This document shows, in pieces, positions 1 through 8,154 of a stretch of DNA of 64,000 nt (position 1 is the stretch's first letter; each line of letters starts with the position of its first letter). Source of the stretch: Avimicrobium caecorum (GTDB taxonomy: Bacteria > Bacillota > Clostridia > Oscillospirales > Ruminococcaceae). The notes under the pieces were generated by a model. The model was not told the origin of the DNA, made no database searches, and saw only the letters and a list, made by a program, of their open reading frames with translations. The translations under genes and the position numbers were made by a program. Where the stretch lies: positions 62,001 to 126,000 of the forward strand of contig CAJFNJ010000021.1 of the NCBI GenBank assembly GCA_904394705.1, read 5' to 3'.

Positions 1-191
1 AAGCCGCAGCGGGTACCGCGGAACCGCTCGATGACATCCTCAGCCTTCATGCCGATCACGATCCGGGAGATACCCAGCAGGTTGCCGGGGCAGCCGCCCT
101 TGATGACACAGCTCTGAATGATGCCGTTTTCATCTACATCCACAGTCATTTCACGGGAGCATACGCCCTTGGTCTTGTAAACATATACCAT
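1..191 (-). CDS. TSCPD domain protein, partial (3' end outside window)
   Basis: The minus-strand frame opens with MVYVYKTKGVCSREM and continues through GGCPGNLLGIS and an RGTRCG segment, the pattern of the short TIGR03905-type TSCPD family. These are about 80-residue proteins whose conserved cysteines suggest metal or nucleotide chemistry; no reaction has been firmly assigned. The start ATG (189-191) follows GGAGGAAC at a normal distance. The frame is still open at base 1, so about 20 C-terminal residues are missing. A good sigma-A promoter lies upstream (269-297), and the gene diverges from the DnaD-like gene. Family call is confident; function is unknown. Confidence 0.8.
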   Translation of the reverse strand, partial: MVYVYKTKGVCSREMTVDVDENGIIQSCVIKGGCPGNLLGISRIVIGMKAEDVIERFRGTRCG

Positions 192-268
192 AAAAAGTTC
201 CTCCTTTGGATTACCAGTGACAGCTGTATTCCCCTGAAAGAACACAGCTAAGATTTGTGACGAAGATT

Positions 269-297
269 ATTATAGTATACTTCCGGAAATTTTTCAA
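269..297 (-). promoter_or_regulatory. sigma-A promoter of the TSCPD gene
   Basis: Read on the minus strand, TTGAAA (292-297) and TATAAT (269-274) are separated by 17 bases. The start codon is about 75 bases downstream. Confidence 0.65.
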
Positions 298-318
298 TAT
301 AGAGAAGTTTGAATATAC

Positions 319-351
319 CCGGAACTGTGACTGAGTCACCAACTGTTCCGG
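319..351. repeat. nested inverted repeat between divergent promoters
   Basis: The arms CCGGAAC (319-325) and GTTCCGG (345-351) enclose a second palindrome, GTGACT-g-AGTCAC. There is no T-run on either side, so it does not look like a terminator. It sits between the minus promoter at 269-297 and the plus promoter at 366-394, where an operator shared by both genes would lie. This is inferred from position only. The rest of the 192-530 gap holds the two promoters and a leader hairpin (CCGGCTG/CAGCCGG near 431-456) ahead of the DnaD-like gene; I see no gene in it. Confidence 0.45.
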
Positions 352-365
352 ACACCGTTCTGCAA

Positions 366-394
366 TTTACTAACCCGTCAGAATGTGCTATAAT
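366..394 (+). promoter_or_regulatory. promoter of the DnaD-like / helicase loader pair
   Basis: TTTACT (366-371), a 17-base spacer and a perfect TATAAT (389-394). It leaves a leader of about 130 bases. Confidence 0.55.
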
Positions 395-530
395 ATCCCT
401 GCCTGATAAAAGAGAGTAAAAAGGGCCCGCCGGCTGGTTTGTGCGTGAACAGCCGGAAAACAGGCCACTTTTTAAGTGTAAAGGAAACTGACTTTACATA
501 GTGTTTGTGCCGGAAAGGAACGGTTGGATC

Positions 531-1514
531 TTGAAATACAGCGTCAATTTTGAAAATATGGGGGCGGCGTTTGCGGTGCCGGCAGCCGTTGTGGATCAGC
601 ATCTGCGGCTCTGCGGGGTGCTCCAGCTCAAGGTGCTGCTCCTCTTGCTGCGCCAGGGCCGGGCTATGTCCGACCAGGAGATCGCGGTCTTTCTGCGGCA
701 GGACCCGGCGGACATCCGGGATGCGGCGCTCTACTGGGAGAACTGCGGCCTGCTCCGGTCCGAGGGGGACGGGGAACATGCCGCTGCCCCCAATCCGGAA
801 CCGGCGGCAGTGGTTGCTGCCCCAGCCCGGGAAATGGCCCGGGAGGAGCCCCGCCGTACTGTGATCGCGGCGGATTCCCGCCGGTTCACCCGGGCGGAGT
901 GCGCGGAACTGGCTGCCCGGGACAATACACTGATGAGCCTGCTGCACAAGGCGCAGGAGATCATCGGCAGCACGCTTACCTCCATGGATATGCAGTGCCT
1001 GACGGCGCTCTATGCCTATTATGGGCTGTCGCCGGAGTTTATCCTCACGGTGATGGGCTACTGCAAATCCATCGATAAACTAAGCATGCGCTATGTGGAG
1101 AAAACCGCCGCCAGCTGGCAGGAAAAGGGAATCGACACAGTTCCGGAGGCAGAGCGGTACATTGACTATCTCAGCCGGAGGCACTCCAATGAGGGACAGG
1201 TCCGGGCGGCATTCGGCATCAACGACCGCAGCCTGACCACCCGGGAAAAGGAGATGATTGCCTCCTGGTACGGGGAGCTGGGCTATGGGATCGATGTGAT
1301 CCGGCTGGCCTATGAGCGTGCCGTGGAGAACACCGGAAAGCTCAGTTTTGCCTATATCAATAAAGTGCTTCAGAACTGGCACCGGGAGGGAGTGCGGACT
1401 GCGGCAGACGCAGCCAATGCGTCGGCCCGCCGTGCGCCGGTGCAGGGAGGCGAAACCTCTTACAACATCCAGGAGATTGAAGACCGGGTGCTTGCAGATT
1501 TTATGAACCGGTGA
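531..1514 (+). CDS. DnaD-like primosome protein
   Basis: A 327-residue protein with the two-part DnaB/DnaD layout. The N-terminal winged-helix region begins KYSVNFENMGAAFAVPA and includes LQLKVLLLLLR. It is followed by two C-terminal DnaD (DnaB_2) repeats, roughly residues 120-215 and 235-300, ending in AYINKVLQNW. DnaD proteins help open DNA and recruit the helicase loader at origins and restart sites. I chose the TTG at 531 because AAAGGAA lies just upstream and family members start M-x-Y; an in-frame GTG at 501 would add ten residues. The helicase-loader gene follows 14 bases later, which supports a replication role. A low-complexity Ala/Pro/Arg linker lies near residues 85-115. Confidence 0.85.
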   Translation: MKYSVNFENMGAAFAVPAAVVDQHLRLCGVLQLKVLLLLLRQGRAMSDQEIAVFLRQDPADIRDAALYWENCGLLRSEGDGEHAAAPNPEPAAVVAAPAREMAREEPRRTVIAADSRRFTRAECAELAARDNTLMSLLHKAQEIIGSTLTSMDMQCLTALYAYYGLSPEFILTVMGYCKSIDKLSMRYVEKTAASWQEKGIDTVPEAERYIDYLSRRHSNEGQVRAAFGINDRSLTTREKEMIASWYGELGYGIDVIRLAYERAVENTGKLSFAYINKVLQNWHREGVRTAADAANASARRAPVQGGETSYNIQEIEDRVLADFMNR

Positions 1515-1528
1515 GGAGGAGATGACCC

Positions 1529-2503
1529 ATGGCATATCCCAAGGAGATAATGGACAAGGCGTTTGAAACCCTTGCAGAACGACGCAGCCAGGCCCGGAAC
1601 GACTATCAGTACCGGCTGCAGGTGATCCGAGAGAAGGCTCCGGCAGTGGAGGAACTGCGCCGGGAGCTGACCGGCACCAGTGCCGCCATCGCCCGGACTG
1701 TGCTGTCCGGGGTGGATGTGGAGCAGAAGCTGGCCCGTCTGCGGGACACCAATCTATATATGCAGCAGCACAAACGGGAACTGCTCCGGGAGGCCGGCCT
1801 GCCGGAGGATTATGACGAGATGCACTTCACTTGTGAAGACTGCAAGGATACCGGCTATACAGACGGGAAGATGTGCCACTGCCTGAAGGATCTTCTGGCA
1901 GGGCTGATGCTGGAGCGGCTCTCCCATACTGCCAATACCGATAACATCTCCTTTGCGAGTTTCTCGCTGGATTACTATCCTGCGGAGCCGCTGCCCGGAT
2001 CGAAATCCTCTGCCCGGGACGTGATGCGGCGGGCATTGGAGGAGTGCCGGAACTATGCCGACACCTTCACACCGTCCAGCCGGAGTATGTTCTTCCAGGG
2101 CAAGACAGGTCTGGGCAAAACCCATCTGTCCCTGTCCATTGCCAAAGAGGTGATCCGCAAGGGGTACAATGTCCTCTACACACCGGCTCAGACCCTGCTG
2201 GAAACCCTGGAGCGGGAGCGGTTCCGCCGGGGCGAGGAGAGCTATTCCCTCAACTTTGTGCTGGACTGCGATCTGCTGATCCTGGACGATCTGGGGGCGG
2301 AGTTCTCCACCAACTTCTCGGTGTCGGTGATCTACAATATCATCAACTCCCGGCTGGTTGAAGGAAAGCCCACCATTATTTCCAGCAACCTGACCGCCAA
2401 GGAGCTGGAAGCCCGGTATTCTCCCCGTGTTGTTTCCCGGATCATGGGCGGGTATTATACGATCCCGTTCCTGGGCAACGACATCCGCATCCTGAAGCGA
2501 TAA
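1529..2503 (+). CDS. dnaC: DnaC/DnaI-like helicase loader ATPase
   Basis: A 324-residue AAA+ ATPase of the DnaC/IstB class. The N-terminal half is coiled and ends in a Cys-rich CEDCKDTGYTDGKMCHC motif, as in DnaI-type loaders. The C-terminal half has Walker A GKTGLGKT (about residue 190) and Walker B LLILDDLGAE (about 250). The family loads the replicative helicase in an ATP-dependent way. The gene starts right after the DnaD-like gene with a GAGGAGG site, so the two are probably translated from one mRNA. A transposition IstB is unlikely because there is no transposase next to it and the N-terminal Cys motif is loader-like. Confidence 0.85.
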   Translation: MAYPKEIMDKAFETLAERRSQARNDYQYRLQVIREKAPAVEELRRELTGTSAAIARTVLSGVDVEQKLARLRDTNLYMQQHKRELLREAGLPEDYDEMHFTCEDCKDTGYTDGKMCHCLKDLLAGLMLERLSHTANTDNISFASFSLDYYPAEPLPGSKSSARDVMRRALEECRNYADTFTPSSRSMFFQGKTGLGKTHLSLSIAKEVIRKGYNVLYTPAQTLLETLERERFRRGEESYSLNFVLDCDLLILDDLGAEFSTNFSVSVIYNIINSRLVEGKPTIISSNLTAKELEARYSPRVVSRIMGGYYTIPFLGNDIRILKR

Positions 2504-2512
2504 CAGCAACCC

Positions 2513-2543
2513 TGATCCCTCCGCCTGTGCGGGGGGATTTTTT
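2513..2543 (+). terminator. intrinsic terminator after the helicase loader gene
   Basis: ATCCCTCCGC-ctgt-GCGGGGGGAT followed by a T-run closes the DnaD/DnaC transcription unit. Confidence 0.75.
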
Positions 2544-2580
2544 GTGGGAACAAAGCCGGGGCGGGATTCTCAGAAATCCG

Positions 2581-2609
2581 TTGAAACCGGGGGTTCTGAA
2601 TGGTAGAAT
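2581..2609 (+). promoter_or_regulatory. promoter of the ClC gene
   Basis: TTGAAA (2581-2586), 17 bases, TAGAAT (2604-2609), 54 bases before the start codon. Confidence 0.6.
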
Positions 2610-2662
2610 AATAGCCGAGAACGCACAGCGGCCCGCAGGCTGCTGCGACAGGAGGACGGCAC

Positions 2663-3949
2663 ATGTCGGACAAGAGAACAGAAATGGCGAAGCTGCAGCA
2701 TCAGGCAGCGGAAACAGTACATACAGGAGCCGGAGAGGTCGGGAAGTTTATCCGGTGGGCGATAGCCGCACTGCTGGTCGGAGGCAGCGTCGGAACGGTG
2801 ATCGGACTGTTCCGCATGGCTGTTTCCTGGGCGGTGCAGTCCCGAGCCCAGCATCCGGCGATGTTGTTTGCGGTTCCGCTGGCGGGACTCCTCATTGTAT
2901 GGCTGTACCGTTCCTGCGGCCTCAGTACCGATCCGGGCACAGACTATATGCTGCTGTCTGTCCGGACCAATCCCGGCGTGCAGCTGCGCATGGTGCCGCT
3001 GATTGCCGTATCCACTGTGCTGACCCATCTGTGCGGCGGCTCGGCAGGACGGATGGGAGCAGCCCTGCAGATGGGCGGCTCCATTTCCGGGGCGCTGGGC
3101 CATTGGGCAAGAATGGACGAGAAGGACTGCCACATTATGACCATGTGCGGCATGGCGGCAGGATTTTCGGCGCTGTTCGGCACACCTCTGACGGCTGCTG
3201 TCTTTGCCATGGAGGTGATCAGCGTAGGGGAGATGTACTATGCGGCGTTCTTTCCCTGTCTGCTCTCCGCCTTCTGCTCTTTCCTGGTGACCGGCGCCAT
3301 GGGGCTTCCGGCTGATGCCTACCAGGTTGCGGCGGTGCCGGCTCTGTCACTGGTTTCCATCGGGCAGGTGGCTCTGATGGGAGTCGCCTGTGCACTGGCT
3401 GCCCGGCCGTTCTGTTCCGGACTGCGCTTTGCACGCTATGCTTACGGCAGACTGTTGCCGAATCCCTATTTCCGCATCCTCGCAGGCGGCGGACTGCTGA
3501 TCCTGCTGACCCTTCTGGCAGGCTCCCAGGCGTATAACGGCGCCGGCACCGATGTTGTGATCCGGGCCTTTGCCGGGGAAGCCCGCCCGGAGGCCTTCCT
3601 GCTGAAGATCCTCTTTACCTCCGTAACGCTCGGAGCCGGGTACAAGGGAGGGGATATTGCACCGGCCTTCTTCACCGGGGCTACGCTGGGCTGTGTCCTG
3701 GCGCCGGTCTGCGGACTGCCCGCCTCCTTTGGGGCGGGTCTGGGACTGGCAGGGGTGTTCTGCGGCGTGACCAACTGTCCGCTCACCTCCATTCTGCTGG
3801 CCTATGAGCTGTTCGGCGGGGCAGGTCTGCCGCTCTATGCACTGTGCTGTGCGGTCTCCTATATGCTGTCGGGGTACTGCAGTCTGTACGGCGCCCAGAA
3901 GATTCTCTATTCCAAGTTCCGGGCTGAGTATATCGCCGGAAACCGCTGA
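2663..3949 (+). CDS. ClC family chloride channel/transporter with Met at the gating position
   Basis: A 428-residue membrane protein with about ten hydrophobic segments and ClC landmarks. The segment GGSAGRMGAALQMGGSI (about residues 120-136) matches the helix-N motif usually written GREGP, and GYKGGDIAPAFFTG (about 330) matches the GGxFxP motif. ClC proteins move chloride, or fluoride in one branch, across the inner membrane, either as channels or as H+ antiporters. The gating glutamate of G-[KR]-E-G is replaced by Met (codon ATG), which in studied ClCs abolishes proton coupling. No CBS domains are present. It has its own promoter and ends at a shared terminator facing metQ. Family is certain; the ion carried is not. 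Confidence 0.9.
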   Translation: MSDKRTEMAKLQHQAAETVHTGAGEVGKFIRWAIAALLVGGSVGTVIGLFRMAVSWAVQSRAQHPAMLFAVPLAGLLIVWLYRSCGLSTDPGTDYMLLSVRTNPGVQLRMVPLIAVSTVLTHLCGGSAGRMGAALQMGGSISGALGHWARMDEKDCHIMTMCGMAAGFSALFGTPLTAAVFAMEVISVGEMYYAAFFPCLLSAFCSFLVTGAMGLPADAYQVAAVPALSLVSIGQVALMGVACALAARPFCSGLRFARYAYGRLLPNPYFRILAGGGLLILLTLLAGSQAYNGAGTDVVIRAFAGEARPEAFLLKILFTSVTLGAGYKGGDIAPAFFTGATLGCVLAPVCGLPASFGAGLGLAGVFCGVTNCPLTSILLAYELFGGAGLPLYALCCAVSYMLSGYCSLYGAQKILYSKFRAEYIAGNR

Positions 3950-3973
3950 CCACTTCCTATTATATATAATAAG

Positions 3974-4005
3974 AAAGCCCGGACAATCTGTCCGGGCTTT
4001 TTGGT
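3974..4005. terminator. bidirectional terminator between the ClC gene and metQ
   Basis: AAAGCCCGGACA-atc-TGTCCGGGCTTT followed by TT serves both converging genes. Confidence 0.8.
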
Positions 4006-4016
4006 ATTTCGGGGAA

Positions 4017-4862
4017 TCAGAATACGGGAATGAACTGATCCTCATACTGGGTATTGATGAACTCACGGGTTTCATCCGAAGTGAGGGCTTCCACCAGAGC
4101 CTTGGTCTTGTCGGTCTCCAGCTCGCCGCTCTGTACAGCCAGGATATTGGCATATTCCTGGGCGCTTTCGGAATCAGCGGCTTCGTTGACGATGACCTTG
4201 TCCAGGATACCGGCTTCAATGGCATAGTTGCCGTTGATGGCAGCGATGGCAAACTCACTCAGGTTTCTGGGGAGCTGAGCAGCTTCCAGCTCTACGAATT
4301 CCAGGTTCAGGGGATTTTCCTCAATGTCCAGGGGAGTGGCGTTCAGGCCAGCGCCTTCCCGGAGCTTGATGAGACCCTGGGCTTCCAGCAGGTTCAGGGC
4401 ACGGGCTTCATTGGTGGGGTCATTGGGAACGCCGACCTTGGAACCCTCTGCCACATCCGAAACACTGGTCAGGGTCTCAGAGTAGAGGCCCATGGGCTCG
4501 AAGTGAACCTTGCAGGCCGAAACCAGATCGGTGCCGTTCTGCTCGTTGTAGTTATCGAGGTAGGGGGTGTGCTGGAAGAAGTTTGCGTCCAGATCGCCTT
4601 CATACAGGGCGACATTGGGCATTACATAGTCAGTGAATTCTACGATCTCCAGTTCATAGCCCTTGGCAGCGAGCTGATCCTTGGCGAATTCCAGGATCTC
4701 AGCATGGGGAGAGGGGGAAGCGCCCACACGGATCACGGTGCTGGAGGCATCGGAGCTGGAATTGTCGGCGGTGGAGCTGGAGTTGTTGCCCGAGCAGGCA
4801 GCCAGGGAAAGGGTGAGAGCTGCGGCAGCAGCCAGTGCAATGATCTTCTTGGTGTTGTTCAT
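4017..4862 (-). CDS. metQ: methionine ABC transporter substrate-binding lipoprotein
   Basis: A 281-residue NLPA/MetQ lipoprotein. The signal peptide MNNTKKIIALAAAAA ends in a lipobox LAAC, so Cys22 is the likely lipidated residue, followed by a Ser/Asn-rich linker. The mature part carries family blocks such as VRVGASPSPHAEIL-like (here RVGASPSPHAE), DANFFQHTPYLD and the C-terminal GYEDQ-like end. It captures methionine outside the membrane and delivers it to MetI. It is the third gene of metN-metI-metQ, 90 bases after metI, with its own AGAGGAA site. Expression should follow the Met T-box upstream of metN. Confidence 0.93.
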   Translation of the reverse strand: MNNTKKIIALAAAAALTLSLAACSGNNSSSTADNSSSDASSTVIRVGASPSPHAEILEFAKDQLAAKGYELEIVEFTDYVMPNVALYEGDLDANFFQHTPYLDNYNEQNGTDLVSACKVHFEPMGLYSETLTSVSDVAEGSKVGVPNDPTNEARALNLLEAQGLIKLREGAGLNATPLDIEENPLNLEFVELEAAQLPRNLSEFAIAAINGNYAIEAGILDKVIVNEAADSESAQEYANILAVQSGELETDKTKALVEALTSDETREFINTQYEDQFIPVF

Positions 4863-4952
4863 GGAAAATTCCTCTTTTCTTTTTTAGTTACAGCTTTGCA
4901 GTCCGGGGAAGCAGGACCGGATTTCCGTGTTGTGGGGAAGATCCGGAAGTTC

Positions 4953-5621
4953 CTACCGGTTTCGTTTGTCAATCTGAATGGCGGTGAGGTTGAAGGTGGA
5001 CTGAATCACCTGAACCACAACGACAATCAGGATCACCGTAATATACATCACGGAGTCTTCGTAGCGGTGTACACCGTAACGAATTGCTATATCGCCAAGG
5101 CCGCCGGCGCCTACAACACCGGCCATAGCCGAATAGCCAATCAGAGTGATGGCGGAGATGGAAAGTCCCCGTACCAGGGAGGGTACACTTTCCGGCAGCA
5201 GAACCTTTGTGATGATCTGCAGATCCGAAGCGCCCATGGTTTTGGCGGCTTCGATCACGCCGGTGTCCAGTTCTTCCAGGGAGGATTCCACCATCCGGGC
5301 CACAAAGGGAGCAGCAGCTACCACCAGGGCAAAGATGGAGGACTTGGGGCCGATGGAAGTACCGGCGATGAGCTTGGAAATGGGATTGAGTGCAACGATC
5401 AGGATCAGGAAGGGGACAGAGCGGATCAGGTTGATGAACCAGCTCAGTACCCGGTTGAGCGGGCGGTTGGGATGGATGCCGCCGTCCTTGGTGACATAGA
5501 CCAGCACACCCAGCGGCAGACCGAATACATAGGCAAGCACCGTGGAAAAAACGGTCATGTAGAGGGTTTCCTCAAGGCCCTGCAGCAGCAGGGGAGCATA
5601 TCTGGCAATCAGTTCGTTCAT
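4953..5621 (-). CDS. metI: methionine ABC transporter permease
   Basis: A 222-residue permease with five hydrophobic spans and a conserved cytoplasmic coupling loop around EAAKTMGASDLQI (about residue 145). This is the usual length for MetI. It forms the membrane channel of the importer. The start ATG overlaps the metN stop in a TAATG, so translation is probably coupled. Neighbouring metN and metQ remove any doubt over the substrate class, which is L- or D-methionine and its derivatives. Confidence 0.93.
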   Translation of the reverse strand: MNELIARYAPLLLQGLEETLYMTVFSTVLAYVFGLPLGVLVYVTKDGGIHPNRPLNRVLSWFINLIRSVPFLILIVALNPISKLIAGTSIGPKSSIFALVVAAAPFVARMVESSLEELDTGVIEAAKTMGASDLQIITKVLLPESVPSLVRGLSISAITLIGYSAMAGVVGAGGLGDIAIRYGVHRYEDSVMYITVILIVVVVQVIQSTFNLTAIQIDKRNR

Positions 5622-6364
5622 TACAATGCACCTCCAACTCCGATGAGCTGCCGGGCGGCTACGCTTCTGGGAGCAGCCAGCACTTCAGCAGCAACGCCAT
5701 ATTCCGCGAAGCGACCGGATTCGATCACAGCCACCTGGCTGCAGATCTGCTTTACCACGCCGATCTCGTGGGTGATGATGATAATGGTGACGCCCAGCTT
5801 CTGGTTGATGTCCGAAAGCAGGTCCAGGATCGCCTTGGTCGTGAAGGAATCCAGTGCCGAAGTGGGCTCGTCGCAGAGCAGCACTTTGGGATTGTTGGCG
5901 AGGGCCCGGGCGATGGCGACCCGCTGGCACTGTCCGCCTGAGAGCTGGGAGGGATAGGCATCAGCCTTGCCGTCCAGCCCCACCAGATGGATCAGCTCCT
6001 CGGTGCGCCGGCGGATCTCCGCTTTGGGCACACCGGCGATCTCCAGCGGGAAGGCGATGTTGCCGGAAACGGTGCGCTGCATCAGCAGGTTGTAGCCCTG
6101 GAAGATGACGCCGATCTGCCGGCGGTGTTCGGTGAGCTGCCGGCCCCGGAGGGAGGAGAGATCCCGTCCGTCAATGGAGATGGAACCGGAAGTGGGTGTT
6201 TCCAGCAGGGCGATGCACCGCAGGAGGGTGGATTTGCCGGCGCCGGAAAGTCCGATGATTCCGAAAATATCTCCGTCCCGGATCTCGGCGGAGATGCCCC
6301 GGAGGGCTTCCACTTCACCGGATTTTGTATGATAGGTCTTGGTCAGGTTTTGAATGGTTATCAT
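5621..6364 (-). CDS. metN: methionine ABC transporter ATPase, short form without NIL domain
   Basis: A 247-residue ABC ATPase with Walker A GLSGAGKSTLL (about residue 41), signature LSGGQCQRVAIARA (about 145), Walker B VLLCDEPTSALD and a switch His in IIITHE. It powers MetI/MetQ uptake. Classical MetN is about 340 residues because of a C-terminal NIL (ACT-like) domain that binds methionine and shuts transport off; here the protein stops right after the ATPase. The stop codon overlaps metI, so the short form is not an assembly break. I use ATG 6364, which follows AGAGGTG, rather than an upstream in-frame GTG at 6376. The T-box leader upstream would supply control at the RNA level. Confidence 0.9.
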   Translation of the reverse strand: MITIQNLTKTYHTKSGEVEALRGISAEIRDGDIFGIIGLSGAGKSTLLRCIALLETPTSGSISIDGRDLSSLRGRQLTEHRRQIGVIFQGYNLLMQRTVSGNIAFPLEIAGVPKAEIRRRTEELIHLVGLDGKADAYPSQLSGGQCQRVAIARALANNPKVLLCDEPTSALDSFTTKAILDLLSDINQKLGVTIIIITHEIGVVKQICSQVAVIESGRFAEYGVAAEVLAAPRSVAARQLIGVGGAL

Positions 6365-6395
6365 AGCAGCTGTCACCTCTGAAAGATTTCGCGGG

Positions 6396-6700
6396 GAAAT
6401 AAAAAAGCCCCGTCCTCTGATCGTTCGATCAAAGGACGAGGCAAATCGCTTCGTGGTACCACCTTTTTTCGTTCCGGACTCACATCCGGAACCTCATCAA
6501 GTACGGCCGGGAAATCCCGGATTATACTCTATTGCTGTAACGGGCAAACCCGTCGTAGCCTTACTGATGCCAGTTCGGTACGCAACTCCGAGGCCATTTT
6601 CGTCCTGATTCGCAGCGCCTCTTCTCAGCTCCCGAGGTTCTCTGTAACTGCTACGGCAGGAGTACTCTCCTCATCACCGTCTTTGGTGTTTATCAACTTG
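6396..6700 (-). promoter_or_regulatory. T-box leader, methionine-specific, controlling metNIQ
   Basis: On the minus strand the leader runs from about 6700 to a strong terminator at 6401-6442 (GATCAGAGGACGGGGC arm followed by T6). The tRNA-binding T-box core TGGTACCA is at 6454-6461. A stem I region with an AG-rich bulge (ACAGAGAACCTCGGGAGC) precedes an AAAATGG element whose ATG (6595-6597) is the likely specifier, reading tRNA-Met. Uncharged tRNA-Met is expected to stabilise the antiterminator and turn the operon on. Confidence 0.9.
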
Positions 6701-6706
6701 GTTGCC

Positions 6707-6735
6707 AGTATACTCCGGCTTTTTGGATTTGTCAA
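6707..6735 (-). promoter_or_regulatory. promoter of the metNIQ operon
   Basis: Consensus TTGACA (6730-6735) and TATACT (6707-6712) with a 17-base spacer, directly upstream of the T-box leader. It lies just beyond the end of the phosphofructokinase gene on the same strand. Confidence 0.8.
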
Positions 6736-6773
6736 GTGATTTTTGAAAAAGTTTTCAGAAATCCTGCAGAACC

Positions 6774-8021
6774 TCAGTCAGCCAGCCGGGTCTTGTCAAA
6801 GGAAAAGTGCATGGGAACGCCGTTTTTCATGGGTACCGACACCTCGCCCTGGATCAGCGGCGCAAGATAGCGCACCAGTTCTTCCCGGACATCGTTTCCG
6901 GCCTCATTGATCCACTCCCGGGGGATCTTGTGCTCCACATTGGCAACCTCTCCCAGCGGAGCGGTCTCATAGGCGATGCGGTAGGGGGCGTCGCTGATGC
7001 GGCGGTAGGCGATCATAATGCGGGTGTCGCCCCGGAGCATGGCTTCCACCGCCTTCTCACCAGCCCGGACTGCTTCCTCCAGATCGGTGGCAGACTGCAG
7101 ATGAGCCGCTGCCCGCTGCATGACGCTCAGCTCCAGCGAACGCACCTTGCAGCCGATGCGGTCGGCAGTGAGGCGCTCCAGGTACTTGCCGACGCCAGCC
7201 AGGTACTTGTGCCCAAAGGCGTCCACCTGACCGCTCTGCATGCTCTCAGCGGCATAGCTGCCGTCTGCCAGACGTACACCCTCGGATACAGCGATCACAA
7301 CAGTGTCACGCTTGTCCAGTTCCCGGCGCACATCCTCCACAAACTGTTCCGGGTCAAAGACTGCCTCGGGCAGGTAGATGAGCTGGGGCGCATAGCTGCC
7401 GCCCAGTTCCCGGGTCAGCGAAGCAGCAGCGGTGAGCCAGCCGGCATTGCGGCCCATGATCTCGGCGATCACCACCGACTTCATGGGGTAGACTTCGGCA
7501 TCCGCTGCCACCTCCATCAGAGTGGTGGCAATGTACTTGGCTGCCGAGCCGAAGCCGGGGCAGTGGTCGGTGATGGGAAGGTCATTGTCGATGGTCTTGG
7601 GCACGCCCACAACCCGCACTTCCTCGCCGTGCTCATAGCAGTAGTCAGCGATCTTGTTGGCGGTGTCCATGGAATCGTTGCCGCCGATGTAGACAAAGTA
7701 GCCGATGTTGTACTTGCGGAACATCGCCAGAATCTTGGCATACTGTTCCGGGCCCTTGTCCGGCGAGGGTATCTTATACCGGCAGGAGCCCAGGGCAGAG
7801 GAGGGGGTGTGGCAGAGCAGCTCAAAGTCCGCGGCGGTCTCGAACTGGTCGTCCACCCGGATGATGGTTCCTTCCAGGATTCCCTGGATGCCGTTCACCG
7901 CGCCGTAGACCATACCGATTTCCTCCGGATGGCGCATTCCTTCCCGGATTACGCCGCACAGGCTGGCATTGATGACAGCGGTAGGGCCGCCGGACTGTGC
8001 CACAAGCAGATTTTTCTTCAT
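6774..8021 (-). CDS. 6-phosphofructokinase, pyrophosphate-dependent type
   Basis: A 415-residue PFK starting MKKNLLVAQSGGPTAVINAS. The phosphoryl-donor loop reads GGNDSMDT and the catalytic loop PKTIDND. Asp in GGND and Lys in PKTID are the residues that mark PPi-using enzymes; ATP-PFKs have Gly at both places. It interconverts fructose 6-phosphate and the 1,6-bisphosphate in glycolysis, reversibly if PPi is the donor. The start is ATG 8021 after AGAGGTG; the frame stays open further upstream but without similarity. The length is above the 320 residues of ATP-PFK, also typical of the PPi group. It has its own promoter. Confidence 0.9.
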   Translation of the reverse strand: MKKNLLVAQSGGPTAVINASLCGVIREGMRHPEEIGMVYGAVNGIQGILEGTIIRVDDQFETAADFELLCHTPSSALGSCRYKIPSPDKGPEQYAKILAMFRKYNIGYFVYIGGNDSMDTANKIADYCYEHGEEVRVVGVPKTIDNDLPITDHCPGFGSAAKYIATTLMEVAADAEVYPMKSVVIAEIMGRNAGWLTAAASLTRELGGSYAPQLIYLPEAVFDPEQFVEDVRRELDKRDTVVIAVSEGVRLADGSYAAESMQSGQVDAFGHKYLAGVGKYLERLTADRIGCKVRSLELSVMQRAAAHLQSATDLEEAVRAGEKAVEAMLRGDTRIMIAYRRISDAPYRIAYETAPLGEVANVEHKIPREWINEAGNDVREELVRYLAPLIQGEVSVPMKNGVPMHFSFDKTRLAD

Positions 8022-8069
8022 ATCCAAAGCACCTCTTTCGCAAAAATAAGCGGGGTCATATCCGGTTTT

Positions 8070-8098
8070 ATTGTAACATAAAGAGAGCGGACGCACAA
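8070..8098 (-). promoter_or_regulatory. promoter of the phosphofructokinase gene
   Basis: On the minus strand TTGTGC (8093-8098), 17 bases, TACAAT (8070-8075). It diverges from the alaS promoter about 57 bases away. Confidence 0.55.
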
Positions 8099-8154
8099 TG
8101 GCGGAGTACCGAAGAAAAAGAGGGCTTCTTTTCCGGCAAAATCGCAGAAAAATC

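Noticed and set aside
1529..2503. IstB transposition helper instead of a helicase loader
   Set aside because: No IstA transposase or terminal repeats nearby, and the DnaD-like partner gene plus the N-terminal Cys motif fit a loader.
3804..5957. Long plus-strand frame opposite metQ and metI
   Set aside because: Antisense to two genes with clear signal peptide and permease motifs; it also crosses a terminator and has no recognisable domain.
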